A DNA stretch of 64,000 nt, taken from NCBI RefSeq assembly GCF_001612635.1, contig NZ_BDAV01000012.1, positions 62,001-126,000 on the forward strand. The letters are read 5' to 3'. The DNA comes from Nocardia africana NBRC 100379. Its GTDB lineage: Bacteria > Actinomycetota > Actinomycetes > Mycobacteriales > Mycobacteriaceae. Positions within the stretch are counted from its first letter, which is position 1. Every line of letters starts with the position of its first letter. The position numbers and the translations under genes are program-made. A model generated the notes under the pieces. It had not been told where the DNA came from. It did not search any database and was given only the letters and a program-made list of their open reading frames with translations. Shown one piece after another: positions 8,674 through 16,752 of the stretch.

Positions 8674-10836
8674 TTACTTGCGCAGCGAGTCCGGCACCTG
8701 GAAGCGCTCACCGAACTTCGCGGCCAGCTCCTCGGCACGGGCGATGAAGCCCTCCGTGCCACCGGGGTAGCCGACGATGAACTGGTGCACACCACCGGTC
8801 CAGGCCGGGTAGCCGATACCGAAGATCGAGCCGATGTTCGCGTCGGCGGTGCTGGTCAGCACGCCTTCGTCGAAGCACTTCTGGGTCTCGATGGCCTCGA
8901 TGAACAGCATGCGGTCCTTCAGATCCTGCAGCGTGACGCCCTCGGGCAGCTCACGCTTGGAGTTGAAGGCGTCGCGCAGGCCCTCCCACAGGCCGGCGGT
9001 CTTGCCGTCGGCGTAGTTGTAGAAGCCGGCACCGTGCAGCTTGCCCTTGCGATCGAACTTGTCGATCATGGTCTCGACCACGCGGCCCGAGGCCAGCGAC
9101 GCGGCGGAGATCGCGACGCCGTCCTTCTCGGCGGCCTCCTTGGTCTCCTTGAAGATCTTCTGCATGGTCTCGAAGTTGAGCTCGTCGCTCAGCTTCAGCG
9201 GCGCGGCCGGGTAGCCCGCCTGCAGACCGGCCTGCTCGATGGTCTGCGGGTCGATGTTCTCCTCGAGCATCATGATGGCCTCGTTGATGAACGTGCCGAT
9301 GACGCGAGAGGTGAAGAAGCCGCGGCTGTCGTTGACCACGATCGGGGTCTTGCGGATCGCGAGGGTGTAGTCGTACACCCGGGCCAGCGCCTCGTCGGAG
9401 GTCTTCTCGCCACGGATGATCTCCACCAGCGGCATCTTGTCGACCGGGGAGAAGAAGTGGATGCCGATGAAGTCCTCGGCCCGCTTCACACCGTTGGCCA
9501 GCAGGGTGATCGGCAGGGTGGAGGTGTTGGAGCCCAGCAGCGCGTCCGCGTCGACGACGTCCTCGATCTCCTGGAAGACCTTGGCCTTGAGATCGGGGTT
9601 CTCGAACACGGCCTCGATCACGAAGTCCACGCCGGCCAGATCCTTGGGATCGGCGGTCGGGTGGATGCGATCCAGCAGCGCCTTGGACTTCTCCTCGGTG
9701 GTCTTGCCACGCGAGAGCGCCTTCTCCTCGAGCTTCACCGAGTACTGCTTGCCGCGGTCGGCGTTCTCCTGGGAGACGTCCTTCAGCACGACCTCGAAGC
9801 CGGCCTTGGCCGAGACGTAGGCGATGCCCGCGCCCATCATGCCGGCGCCGAGCACGCCGATCTTCTTGATCTCACGCTTGGGCACGTCCTTCGGACGCGA
9901 ACCACCGTTGTTGATGGCCTGCAGGTCGAAGAAGAACGCCTGGATCATGTTCTTCGCGACCGGGCCGGTCAGCAGCGAGACGAAGTAGCGCGACTCGATC
10001 AGCGACGCGTTGTCGAAGTCGACCTGCGCGCCCTCGACCGCGGCGGCCATGATGGCCCGCGGCGCCGGCATGTTCTGCCCCTTGAGCTGCTTGCGCAGGT
10101 TGGCCGGGAAGGCCGGCAGGTTGGCGGCCAGCGCCGGGGTCGACGGGGTGCCGCCCGGAATCTTGAAGCCCTTGCGGTCCCACGGCTGGGTGGCGGCCTC
10201 GGCGTTGTCCTTGTTGGCCTTGATCCACGCCTTGGCGGCCGGGACGAGCTCCTCGACGCTGCCGACGACCTCGTTGACCAGGCCCTTGGCCTTGGCCTTC
10301 TGCGCGTTGAACTTGTTGCCCTGCAGCAGCACGCTCATCAGGCCGTCGGCGATGCCGAGCATGCGGGTGATGCGGGTGACGCCGCCACCGGCCGGGAGCA
10401 GGCCGAGCGAGACCTCGGGCAGACCGATCTGCACACCCTTGACGTCGGCGGCGATGCGGTAGTGCGTGGCCAGCGCGATCTCCAGGCCACCGCCGAGCGC
10501 GGCGCCGTTGATGGCGGCCACGACCGGCTTGCCCAGGGTCTCGAGGCGACGCAGGTCGGCCTTGATGCTGGTGAGCTCTTCCATGATGTCCGGAGCGTTC
10601 TCCGGAGTGGTCTTCATCATGTTCTTGAGGTCACCGCCGGCGAAGAAGGTCTTCTTCGCCGAGGTGATGACGACACCGGTGATGTCGTCGACCTCGGCCA
10701 CCAGGCGGTCCACCGTGGCGTGCATCGAGCTCTTGTACAGCTCGTTCATCGTGTTGGCGCCCTGGTTCGGGTCGTCCATGGTCAGCACGACGATGCCGTC
10801 GGCGTCCTTCTCCCAGCCGATCATGTTCTCTGTCAT
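8674..10836 (-). CDS. fadB: fatty acid oxidation multifunctional protein: enoyl-CoA hydratase/3-hydroxyacyl-CoA dehydrogenase
   Basis: 720 residues, the length of mycobacterial FadB. The N-terminal crotonase domain shows the oxyanion-hole stretch A-A-L-G-G-G-L-E and then G-L-L-P-A-G-G-G-V. The NAD-binding loop GVLGAGMMGAG lies at about 323-333, followed by the dehydrogenase catalytic region with the GIHFFSPVDKMPLVE motif and the C-terminal dehydrogenase domains. It carries the second and third steps of beta-oxidation in the cytoplasm, in complex with FadA, encoded 38 bases upstream. The start was set at the ATG preceded by AGGAGA. An in-frame start 22 codons upstream is possible but lies inside the fadA-fadB gap without a site. 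Confidence 0.93.
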   Translation of the reverse strand: MTENMIGWEKDADGIVVLTMDDPNQGANTMNELYKSSMHATVDRLVAEVDDITGVVITSAKKTFFAGGDLKNMMKTTPENAPDIMEELTSIKADLRRLETLGKPVVAAINGAALGGGLEIALATHYRIAADVKGVQIGLPEVSLGLLPAGGGVTRITRMLGIADGLMSVLLQGNKFNAQKAKAKGLVNEVVGSVEELVPAAKAWIKANKDNAEAATQPWDRKGFKIPGGTPSTPALAANLPAFPANLRKQLKGQNMPAPRAIMAAAVEGAQVDFDNASLIESRYFVSLLTGPVAKNMIQAFFFDLQAINNGGSRPKDVPKREIKKIGVLGAGMMGAGIAYVSAKAGFEVVLKDVSQENADRGKQYSVKLEEKALSRGKTTEEKSKALLDRIHPTADPKDLAGVDFVIEAVFENPDLKAKVFQEIEDVVDADALLGSNTSTLPITLLANGVKRAEDFIGIHFFSPVDKMPLVEIIRGEKTSDEALARVYDYTLAIRKTPIVVNDSRGFFTSRVIGTFINEAIMMLEENIDPQTIEQAGLQAGYPAAPLKLSDELNFETMQKIFKETKEAAEKDGVAISAASLASGRVVETMIDKFDRKGKLHGAGFYNYADGKTAGLWEGLRDAFNSKRELPEGVTLQDLKDRMLFIEAIETQKCFDEGVLTSTADANIGSIFGIGYPAWTGGVHQFIVGYPGGTEGFIARAEELAAKFGERFQVPDSLRK

Positions 10837-10873
10837 AGTGTTTCGTTCTCCTGGAGAATTAGATGGTTGGGCG

Positions 10874-12085
10874 TCAGACGCGCTCGATGATGGTGGCCAC
10901 ACCCATGCCGCCGCCGATGCACAGGGTCACCAGGGCGTAGCGGGCGTTGCGGCGCTCCAGCTCGTCGACCATGGTGCCGGTGATCATCGCGCCGGTGGCG
11001 CCCAGCGGGTGGCCCATCGCGATGGCGCCGCCGTTGACGTTCAGCTTCTCGTCGGGGATCTTCAGATCCTTCTGGAACTTCAGCGCGACCGAGGCGAAGG
11101 CCTCGTTGATCTCGAACAGGTCGATGTCGTCGACCGACAGACCGGCCTTGGCCAGCGCCTTGTGCGCGGCCGGGGTCGGGCCGGTGAGCATGATGGTGGC
11201 GTCGGCGCCGCTGGTGGCGGTGGCGACGATGCGGGCGCGCGGGGTCAGACCCGACGCGGCGCCGGCCTCCTCGGTGCCGATCAGCACCAGCGCGGCGCCG
11301 TCGACGATGCCCGAGCTGTTACCGCCGTGGTGCACGTGGTCGATCTGCTCGATGTAGTGGAACTTCTGCAGCGCGACGGCGTCGAAGCCACCCATTTCGC
11401 CGATACCCGCGAAGGACGGCTTCAGCTTGGCCAGGTCCTCGACGGTGGTGCCGGGACGCATGTGCTCGTCGTGGTCCAGCACGGTCAGGCCGTTGAGGTC
11501 CTTGACCGGCACGACCGACTTGGCGAAGTAGCCGCCGGACCACGCCTGCGCGGCGAGTTCCTGCGAGCGCACGGCGAACTTGTCGACGTCCTCGCGGGTG
11601 AAGCCCTCGATGGTGGCGATCAGGTCGGCGCCGATGCCCTGGGGCGCGATGTAGAGGTCGTAGCTGGTGGCCGGGTCGGCGAACAGCGCACCGCCGTCGG
11701 AGCCCATCGGGACGCGCGACATCGACTCGACGCCACCGGCGATGACCAGGTCCTCGAAGCCGGAGCGGACCTTCTGCGCGGCCATGTTCACGGCCTCGAG
11801 GCCGGAGGCGCAGAAGCGGTTGATCTGCACACCGCCGACCGTGTCGGGCAGGCCCGCGGTCAGCACGGTGGTGCGGGCGATGTCGGCACCCTGGTCACCG
11901 ATCGGGGTCACGACACCCAGGATGATGTCCGAGATGCGGTCCTCGTCGAGGTTCGGGAAGCGGTTGCGCAGCTCCTGGACCAGACCGGTCGTCAGATCGA
12001 TCGGCTTGACCGAGTGCAGCGAGCCCTTCTTGTTGCGGCCGCGCGGGGTGCGGATGGCCTCGAAAATGTAGGCCTCTGTGGTCAT
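10874..12085 (-). CDS. fadA: acetyl-CoA acyltransferase (3-ketoacyl-CoA thiolase)
   Basis: 403 residues with the full thiolase set: nucleophile Cys92 in N-R-F-C-A-S-G, the N-E-A-F-A motif, His359 in GHPLGATG, and the second cysteine Cys389 in C-I-G-G-G-M-G. It cleaves 3-ketoacyl-CoA with CoA in the last step of beta-oxidation, and the product size equals mycobacterial FadA. It is the first gene of the fadA-fadB operon. The ATG is preceded by AAGGAAGG. The upstream region holds two overlapping palindromes (12253-12304), which suggests a repressor operator. Confidence 0.94.
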   Translation of the reverse strand: MTTEAYIFEAIRTPRGRNKKGSLHSVKPIDLTTGLVQELRNRFPNLDEDRISDIILGVVTPIGDQGADIARTTVLTAGLPDTVGGVQINRFCASGLEAVNMAAQKVRSGFEDLVIAGGVESMSRVPMGSDGGALFADPATSYDLYIAPQGIGADLIATIEGFTREDVDKFAVRSQELAAQAWSGGYFAKSVVPVKDLNGLTVLDHDEHMRPGTTVEDLAKLKPSFAGIGEMGGFDAVALQKFHYIEQIDHVHHGGNSSGIVDGAALVLIGTEEAGAASGLTPRARIVATATSGADATIMLTGPTPAAHKALAKAGLSVDDIDLFEINEAFASVALKFQKDLKIPDEKLNVNGGAIAMGHPLGATGAMITGTMVDELERRNARYALVTLCIGGGMGVATIIERV

Positions 12086-12252
12086 ATCGGAGTGTTTCCT
12101 TCCTTAAAGGTGCCGACCGGCCATCCGACCGACCGTGTTCGATCCCGGCGAGCCCTCGGGCACACCACACCGGCGAACCGGGAGGTCACGCACGGTTCCC
12201 TCCACAAGTCCGCCGAGCGCATAACGCTGTACAAACGCCGACATGCATCGAC

Positions 12253-12304
12253 CTACGAGGCTCCGGGGCGCCCGTATGCCTGGGCATACCATAGAACCTC
12301 GTAG
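12253..12304. promoter_or_regulatory. double palindrome upstream of fadA, candidate operator
   Basis: Outer arms CTACGAGG (12253-12260) and CCTCGTAG (12297-12304) enclose a tighter palindrome GTATGCCTGGGCATAC (12274-12289, 7-bp arms, 2-base spacer). The two are offset by three bases, so they are better read as two sites than as one stem. A further AT-rich repeat GTTAACTTAAC lies at 12355-12365. The position, 170-220 bases before the fadA start, fits control of the beta-oxidation operon by a TetR- or GntR-type repressor. No such regulator is encoded next to it. Confidence 0.5.
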
Positions 12305-12384
12305 CACCGATGCTGACGACCACCCGTTCATAGTACAGCGGGATGCGAACTCCGGTTAACTTAACGTATTCCGGCAGGTGGCTG

Positions 12385-15300
12385 TCAACCACCCAGACGT
12401 GTGGCACCCAACTCAGTTCGAAGCAACTCCAAGGCCACCTCATCGGGGTCGCGGCGCTGTTCCGGAGGAACCGGACGCGCCGATTCCGCGAGCATCTCCT
12501 GCTCTTCTTCCGGCGTCAACGCAGGTGGGACACCGTCGTAACCTACCGGTGAGTAGTCCGACGGCCCGGGATCGTCCGGATAGTCCGGCGCCTCGGGCGG
12601 CGGAATATCGTCGTCCGGCGCCGCTCGGTCGGCGGCGCCGGCACTGCGCGGCGGCCGGAACTCCCGGCGCTGGCCCTGTCCCTGACTCTCTCGACGATCG
12701 GCCGCGGCGCCCCTGGTATCGGCGTGACCGCCGCGCGCATCGCTGTCCGCCGACTGCGCCTGGTTCTGGCTGGGCCGGACGAATCGCGGAGGTTGCGGCT
12801 GCCCGGGGTTGCCCCCACCACCCGCATTCCGGCCGGCCGGCGGTTCCGTGCCGCCGCGTGCCGGTCGCTCGGACGCCGCACCACCGGGGCGCGCGCCACC
12901 GGAATCGCCCGACCCGACTTCCCACCGCACGCCGTACTGCCGGCCGATCACCGCGTGCACCGCAGCCCGCACGGCGTCGATGTTCTGCGGGATCGACAAA
13001 CGCTGCGCGAGCGGCGCATGCGGATGCGCGAACACGATCGTGTCGCCCTCGACGCGGACGGCCCCGACCGCCCCCGAGAGCAGCGCCGGCAAGGCCGCAC
13101 TCGACTCCCGCGCCTTGGCCCGGATATCGGCCCAGGCGGCCTCGATCTCCCGCAGCACATCGTCCCCACCGGCCTCGGCGGGCGACGCCGCGGGTTCCGC
13201 GGGCGCAGCCGGCGCCGGGTCCGGCGAGCCCGCGCCCGACTCGTCTCGTATTTCCGGCTCGGCCGAAGCGGACTCGGCAGTGGCAGATCGGGCAGCACCG
13301 GCATCATCGCCGCGAGCGGCAGCGGACTCGAACTCGGCGCCGTCGGAATCCGCTCCGGCATCCGGGGCACTCGTCGACCGGGCGGCTACACCGGCTGGAT
13401 CCGAGTCGCGATCGGCCCCGGGGTTCGCGGTGGGTGCGGCCGAGTCCGACGGGCCTCCGGACTCCGGTCCGTCCACGATCGAGCGGGAAGCGGCGGCCTT
13501 CTGCCCGTCGTGACCGCGCCCGGCGCCCGCATCGGACCCGTGCGACACCGACCCGCCGTGGGCCGTAGACGTCGCGCTGCCAGGTTCGATCGCGTCGGCC
13601 GATTCCGGCTGGGCGACGGAATCGGCCGCGGAGGACCGATCGGCTTCGACCGATTCGGCTGCGGGAGCGGACTCCGCGGCCCCGGTATGTCCCTCGGTAA
13701 CCGGCTGCGCCCCGGAGGGGGACCCGGCGTGCGCTTCCGACCCGACGCCCCGATCCGCGTCGCCCACTGCGGGATCGGAAATGGTTGTCGCCGTGGGATT
13801 TTCGTTGCCATCTGCACCGGCCGACGCCGGTCGGACGGTTTCCCGGTCGGCCGGACCGGCACCGACGGCCCCGGTGGCGCCGGGCCCGGCGACCTGCTCA
13901 CCGGTCGCCGGAACATCGGCGGCGCCGGGTGCGGACCGGTCATCCGAGGACGGGCGACCGGCAGGGGCGCCGTGCGGATCGGCCGAAAGTCCTTGCGGCC
14001 GTTGCTCTTGCGAGTCGTGCTGCGATGTCGTGGCCGGTGATTGCGGGCCGGCCGGCGACTGCGCTCGCTGTGCCGGATGCGGCGCGCTCTTCTTCTCGCG
14101 CAACGCGGCGAGCGCTTCGGCGCCGCGGCGGCGCGGCTCACCGGACGGCCGGGCCGCACTACCGGAGGGCTCCGGCGCGGCGGGAGCAGCGGACGACTGC
14201 GGCGCGGCGGCTGGCCCGGCTGCCGGGACACCGCCCGATTCCATCCGCCGCTCCAGACGTTCCAGCCGCTGCAACGCCGCCGATTCGGCCTCCGAGACCG
14301 AGGGCAGCAGCATGCGGGCGCACACCACCTCCAGCAGCAGGCGGGGTGCGGTGGCACCGCGCATCTCACCGAGGCCCTCGTGCAGCAGCTCCGCGTAGCG
14401 GGCCAGGGTGGCCGGGCCGATACGGTCGGCCTGGCCGGACATCCGGTCGATCACATCGCCGGGGCCGGTGACCAGATTGCGTTCGACGGCATCGGGAACC
14501 GCGCGCAGCAGGATCAGGTCGCGGATGCGTTCGAGCAGATCGGTGGCGAAACGGCGGGGATCGTGGCCGGCCTCCACCACTCGGTCGATGGTGGCGAACA
14601 GGGCCGCACCGCCGTCGGCGGCCAGCGCATCGACGGCCTCGTCGATCAGCGCGATATCGGTGACGCCGAGCAGGGCCAGCGCCCGCGGGTAGGTGACACC
14701 TTCGGGACCGGCGCCGGCCAGCAGCTGGTCGAGCACACTGAGGCTGTCGCGCGGGGAACCACCGCCGGCCCGGATCACCAGCGGGTAGACCGATTCCTCG
14801 ACCTGCACCTGTTCCTGCTCGCAGATCTTGCCGAGCAGTCCGCGCATGGTGGCCGGCGGCAGCAGCCGGAACGGGTAGTGGTGGGTGCGCGAGCGAATCG
14901 TCGGCAGCACCTTGTCCGGCTCGGTGGTGGCGAAGATGAAGATCAGATGGGCCGGTGGCTCCTCGACGATCTTGAGCAGCGCGTTGAATCCGGCCGTGGT
15001 GACCATATGCGCCTCGTCCACGATGAAGACGCGGTAGCGCGATTCCGCGGGTGCGTAGAACGCACGATCGCGCAGCTCCCGGGTATCGTCCACGCCGCCG
15101 TGGCTGGCGGCGTCGAGTTCGATCACGTCGAGATTGCCGGGCCCGCCCGGAGCCAGCGCGACGCACGACGGGCATACCCCGCACGGTCGCGAGGTCGGAC
15201 CCTCGACGCAGTTCAGCGAGCGCGCCAGGATGCGCGCCGAGGACGTCTTGCCACACCCTCGCGGGCCGGAGAACAGGTAGGCGTGACTGATCCGCCCGGT

Positions 15301-15390
15301 GTCGAGCGCGGTACTCAGCGGATCGGTGACGTGCTCCTGCCCCACTACCTCGGCGAAGGATGCCGGTCGATACTTCCGGTACAGAGCCAC
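12385..15390 (-). CDS. dnaX: DNA polymerase III subunits gamma and tau, with an unusually long low-complexity linker
   Basis: 1001 residues. The clamp-loader AAA+ part is standard: MALYRKYRP start, Walker A GPRGCGKTS at 42-50, zinc cysteines 61, 70, 73 and 76, and V-D-E-A-H at 124-128. Residues of about 385-740 are Ala/Pro/Ser/Gly/Asp-rich with no visible fold. A conserved tau-like domain then begins near E-I-E-A-A-W at about 741, and an acidic/proline tail closes the protein. Mycobacterial DnaX is near 580 residues, so the extra length is the linker. The GTG giving M-A-L-Y-R-K was chosen by comparison with the family; an ATG 15 codons upstream has no support. Confidence 0.92.
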   Translation of the reverse strand: MALYRKYRPASFAEVVGQEHVTDPLSTALDTGRISHAYLFSGPRGCGKTSSARILARSLNCVEGPTSRPCGVCPSCVALAPGGPGNLDVIELDAASHGGVDDTRELRDRAFYAPAESRYRVFIVDEAHMVTTAGFNALLKIVEEPPAHLIFIFATTEPDKVLPTIRSRTHHYPFRLLPPATMRGLLGKICEQEQVQVEESVYPLVIRAGGGSPRDSLSVLDQLLAGAGPEGVTYPRALALLGVTDIALIDEAVDALAADGGAALFATIDRVVEAGHDPRRFATDLLERIRDLILLRAVPDAVERNLVTGPGDVIDRMSGQADRIGPATLARYAELLHEGLGEMRGATAPRLLLEVVCARMLLPSVSEAESAALQRLERLERRMESGGVPAAGPAAAPQSSAAPAAPEPSGSAARPSGEPRRRGAEALAALREKKSAPHPAQRAQSPAGPQSPATTSQHDSQEQRPQGLSADPHGAPAGRPSSDDRSAPGAADVPATGEQVAGPGATGAVGAGPADRETVRPASAGADGNENPTATTISDPAVGDADRGVGSEAHAGSPSGAQPVTEGHTGAAESAPAAESVEADRSSAADSVAQPESADAIEPGSATSTAHGGSVSHGSDAGAGRGHDGQKAAASRSIVDGPESGGPSDSAAPTANPGADRDSDPAGVAARSTSAPDAGADSDGAEFESAAARGDDAGAARSATAESASAEPEIRDESGAGSPDPAPAAPAEPAASPAEAGGDDVLREIEAAWADIRAKARESSAALPALLSGAVGAVRVEGDTIVFAHPHAPLAQRLSIPQNIDAVRAAVHAVIGRQYGVRWEVGSGDSGGARPGGAASERPARGGTEPPAGRNAGGGGNPGQPQPPRFVRPSQNQAQSADSDARGGHADTRGAAADRRESQGQGQRREFRPPRSAGAADRAAPDDDIPPPEAPDYPDDPGPSDYSPVGYDGVPPALTPEEEQEMLAESARPVPPEQRRDPDEVALELLRTELGATRLGG

Positions 15391-15816
15391 GGCCCGAGGG
15401 TACCGGCGGACACCGACAGGGAACCATTCGCGCACCGGATATCCACCCCACCTGACGAACCGCTCGGCGGCATGAATAAACTATGATATAGATCACATGC
15501 ATTCTTTTCGCCCGGTCTCGCGGCAAACAACCGACCCCGCCGACAATCGGCTCGCGCCCGGGAATTCGAAACAGTGTGAATGTTGGGCCGATTTAGTCCA
15601 CGAACCGTCGAGCAAGGAAAACTTTCGGACACGCTCCCCGTTTGCGACCGAAGTTATGGACGTAACGATTCCGTCACCCGGTTAGCGCCCGATCGGCTCC
15701 GCTGACTAACGTTGATTTCGGCAACTTCGGTAGCCAAACCTTCATCAGGTTGGTGTCCCCGGTCGGTCCCTCATCCCGACCGGGGCACAACAATGTTTCG
15801 GAGGTATCGACGGGTT
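15391..15816. other. 426-bp intergenic region upstream of dnaX
   Basis: It holds the divergent promoters of dnaX and the unknown gene at 15817. An AT-rich patch at 15470-15500 includes TATGAT (15482-15487), which could be a -10 box. A strong hairpin lies at 15757-15785. I searched for the SRP RNA that often sits beside dnaX, and for a tRNA, and saw neither. A 62-codon reading frame at 15497-15685 has no site or homology that I recognise and is not called. Confidence 0.5.
15757..15785 (+). promoter_or_regulatory. strong hairpin in the leader of the gene at 15817
   Basis: A 10-bp perfect stem CCCCGGTCGG/CCGACCGGGG with a 9-base loop, extended by GTG/CAC pairs outside a single bulged T. It ends 31 bases before the ATG, just upstream of the ribosome binding site (GGAGG at 15800). 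The position suits either a terminator for upstream transcription or control of initiation. Confidence 0.45.
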
Positions 15817-16659
15817 ATGACGACCGTGCCGTCGTGTGACGACATCGCCGCCGCCTGGCTCTCACAGACCGATTTCGCCGGCGACCGAGCCGCCACCGAT
15901 CTGCTCAGACGCGCCATCAGCCCCCGCGAGTTCTCGCGCAACCGCGATTCACTGCCGGTTTCCGCCGCGGCCGATCCGGCCACCGCGGGCGCCATTCTGG
16001 AATTGCTGGACCGCGGCCAGGTTCCGACGCTTCCGGCCATTCACACCCTGATCGCGCAGAATCGGATGCGCGCCGAGGCCGACCGTATCGAACGGCTGGG
16101 CCGGCGCGCGCAGCGCAGTATCGACGAATTCGGCCGTGTACTCGCCGAGCTGACCCAGACCTATTGGCACACGCACGCGACGGGCCCGACCCGCCGCTAT
16201 ATTCTCGCCGCCGAACCGGTGATGACGCTGATCCGCGAACGCGTCGGAGATATCGCCCCGAATGCGGTCAAACATCTGTGGCTCATCGAACGGGCGCAGC
16301 GCGCGGGCTGGATCGCCTTCGACGCCACGCCGCGTTCGCTGTGCGCGGGCCGGCGCTTCCACTCGGCGAAATACGGCAACCGCGTGTCACTGCGTCCGGT
16401 CAACACCATCGGCACACTCGCGGCCGAGTTCCTGGACACCTACCGCACCGCCCACGGCCGTCCACCGCGCTGGTCGGTTCTCGCGCACGAGTTGCGCGAC
16501 GACCGCGGCCGCCGGGTGTTCAACGACACCGCCGACGCCCGCGCCCAGCAGCAGTGGCTCGTCACCGCGCAATGGCTCGCGCTCGAGAACGATCTGCCGG
16601 TCCCCGGGGACCGCGGCCGGCGTGCGCTGGCGCGGCAGGCCCGCAAGCGCGGGAATTGA
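15817..16659 (+). CDS. conserved hypothetical protein, helical
   Basis: 280 residues that I do not recognise. The protein is Arg- and Ala-rich and predicted mostly helical, with no signal peptide or membrane segment. Residues 85-125 could form a coiled coil (RIERLGRRAQRSIDEFGRVL). A cluster of basic residues closes it (R-A-L-A-R-Q-A-R-K-R). The ATG is preceded by GGAGG with 12 bases of spacing; an ATG eight codons upstream is also possible. It has a hairpin in its leader and precedes the ammonium transporter by 93 bases, which leaves open co-transcription. Confidence 0.65.
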   Translation: MTTVPSCDDIAAAWLSQTDFAGDRAATDLLRRAISPREFSRNRDSLPVSAAADPATAGAILELLDRGQVPTLPAIHTLIAQNRMRAEADRIERLGRRAQRSIDEFGRVLAELTQTYWHTHATGPTRRYILAAEPVMTLIRERVGDIAPNAVKHLWLIERAQRAGWIAFDATPRSLCAGRRFHSAKYGNRVSLRPVNTIGTLAAEFLDTYRTAHGRPPRWSVLAHELRDDRGRRVFNDTADARAQQQWLVTAQWLALENDLPVPGDRGRRALARQARKRGN

Positions 16660-16752
16660 AACCGAACGGAAGTACCAGACTCGCTCATCGGACGAACACG
16701 GAGGGTTCGGTAGTTTCTTGCCACGCGAACGCGTGTGGAAAAGGAGTTGTCC

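Noticed and set aside
8632..10890. 752-codon open frame opposite fadB
   Set aside because: It is the complement of fadB in a high-GC genome; the product is an R/G/V/L-rich sequence without any domain, while fadB is complete.
12104..12331. Small gene between fadA and dnaX
   Set aside because: The frame overlaps the palindromic regulatory region and has no site or recognisable product.
15497..15685. 62-codon gene upstream of the unknown protein
   Set aside because: No ribosome binding site, no homology that I know and a promoter-like context.
15391..15816. SRP RNA or tRNA beside dnaX
   Set aside because: I looked for the conserved GGAAGGAAGCA-type apical loop on both strands and for tRNA T-loops with matching acceptor stems, and found none.
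16660..16752. GlnR box before the ammonium transporter
   Set aside because: Only a GAAAC half-site is present on the minus strand; the GTNAC partner at the correct spacing is missing.
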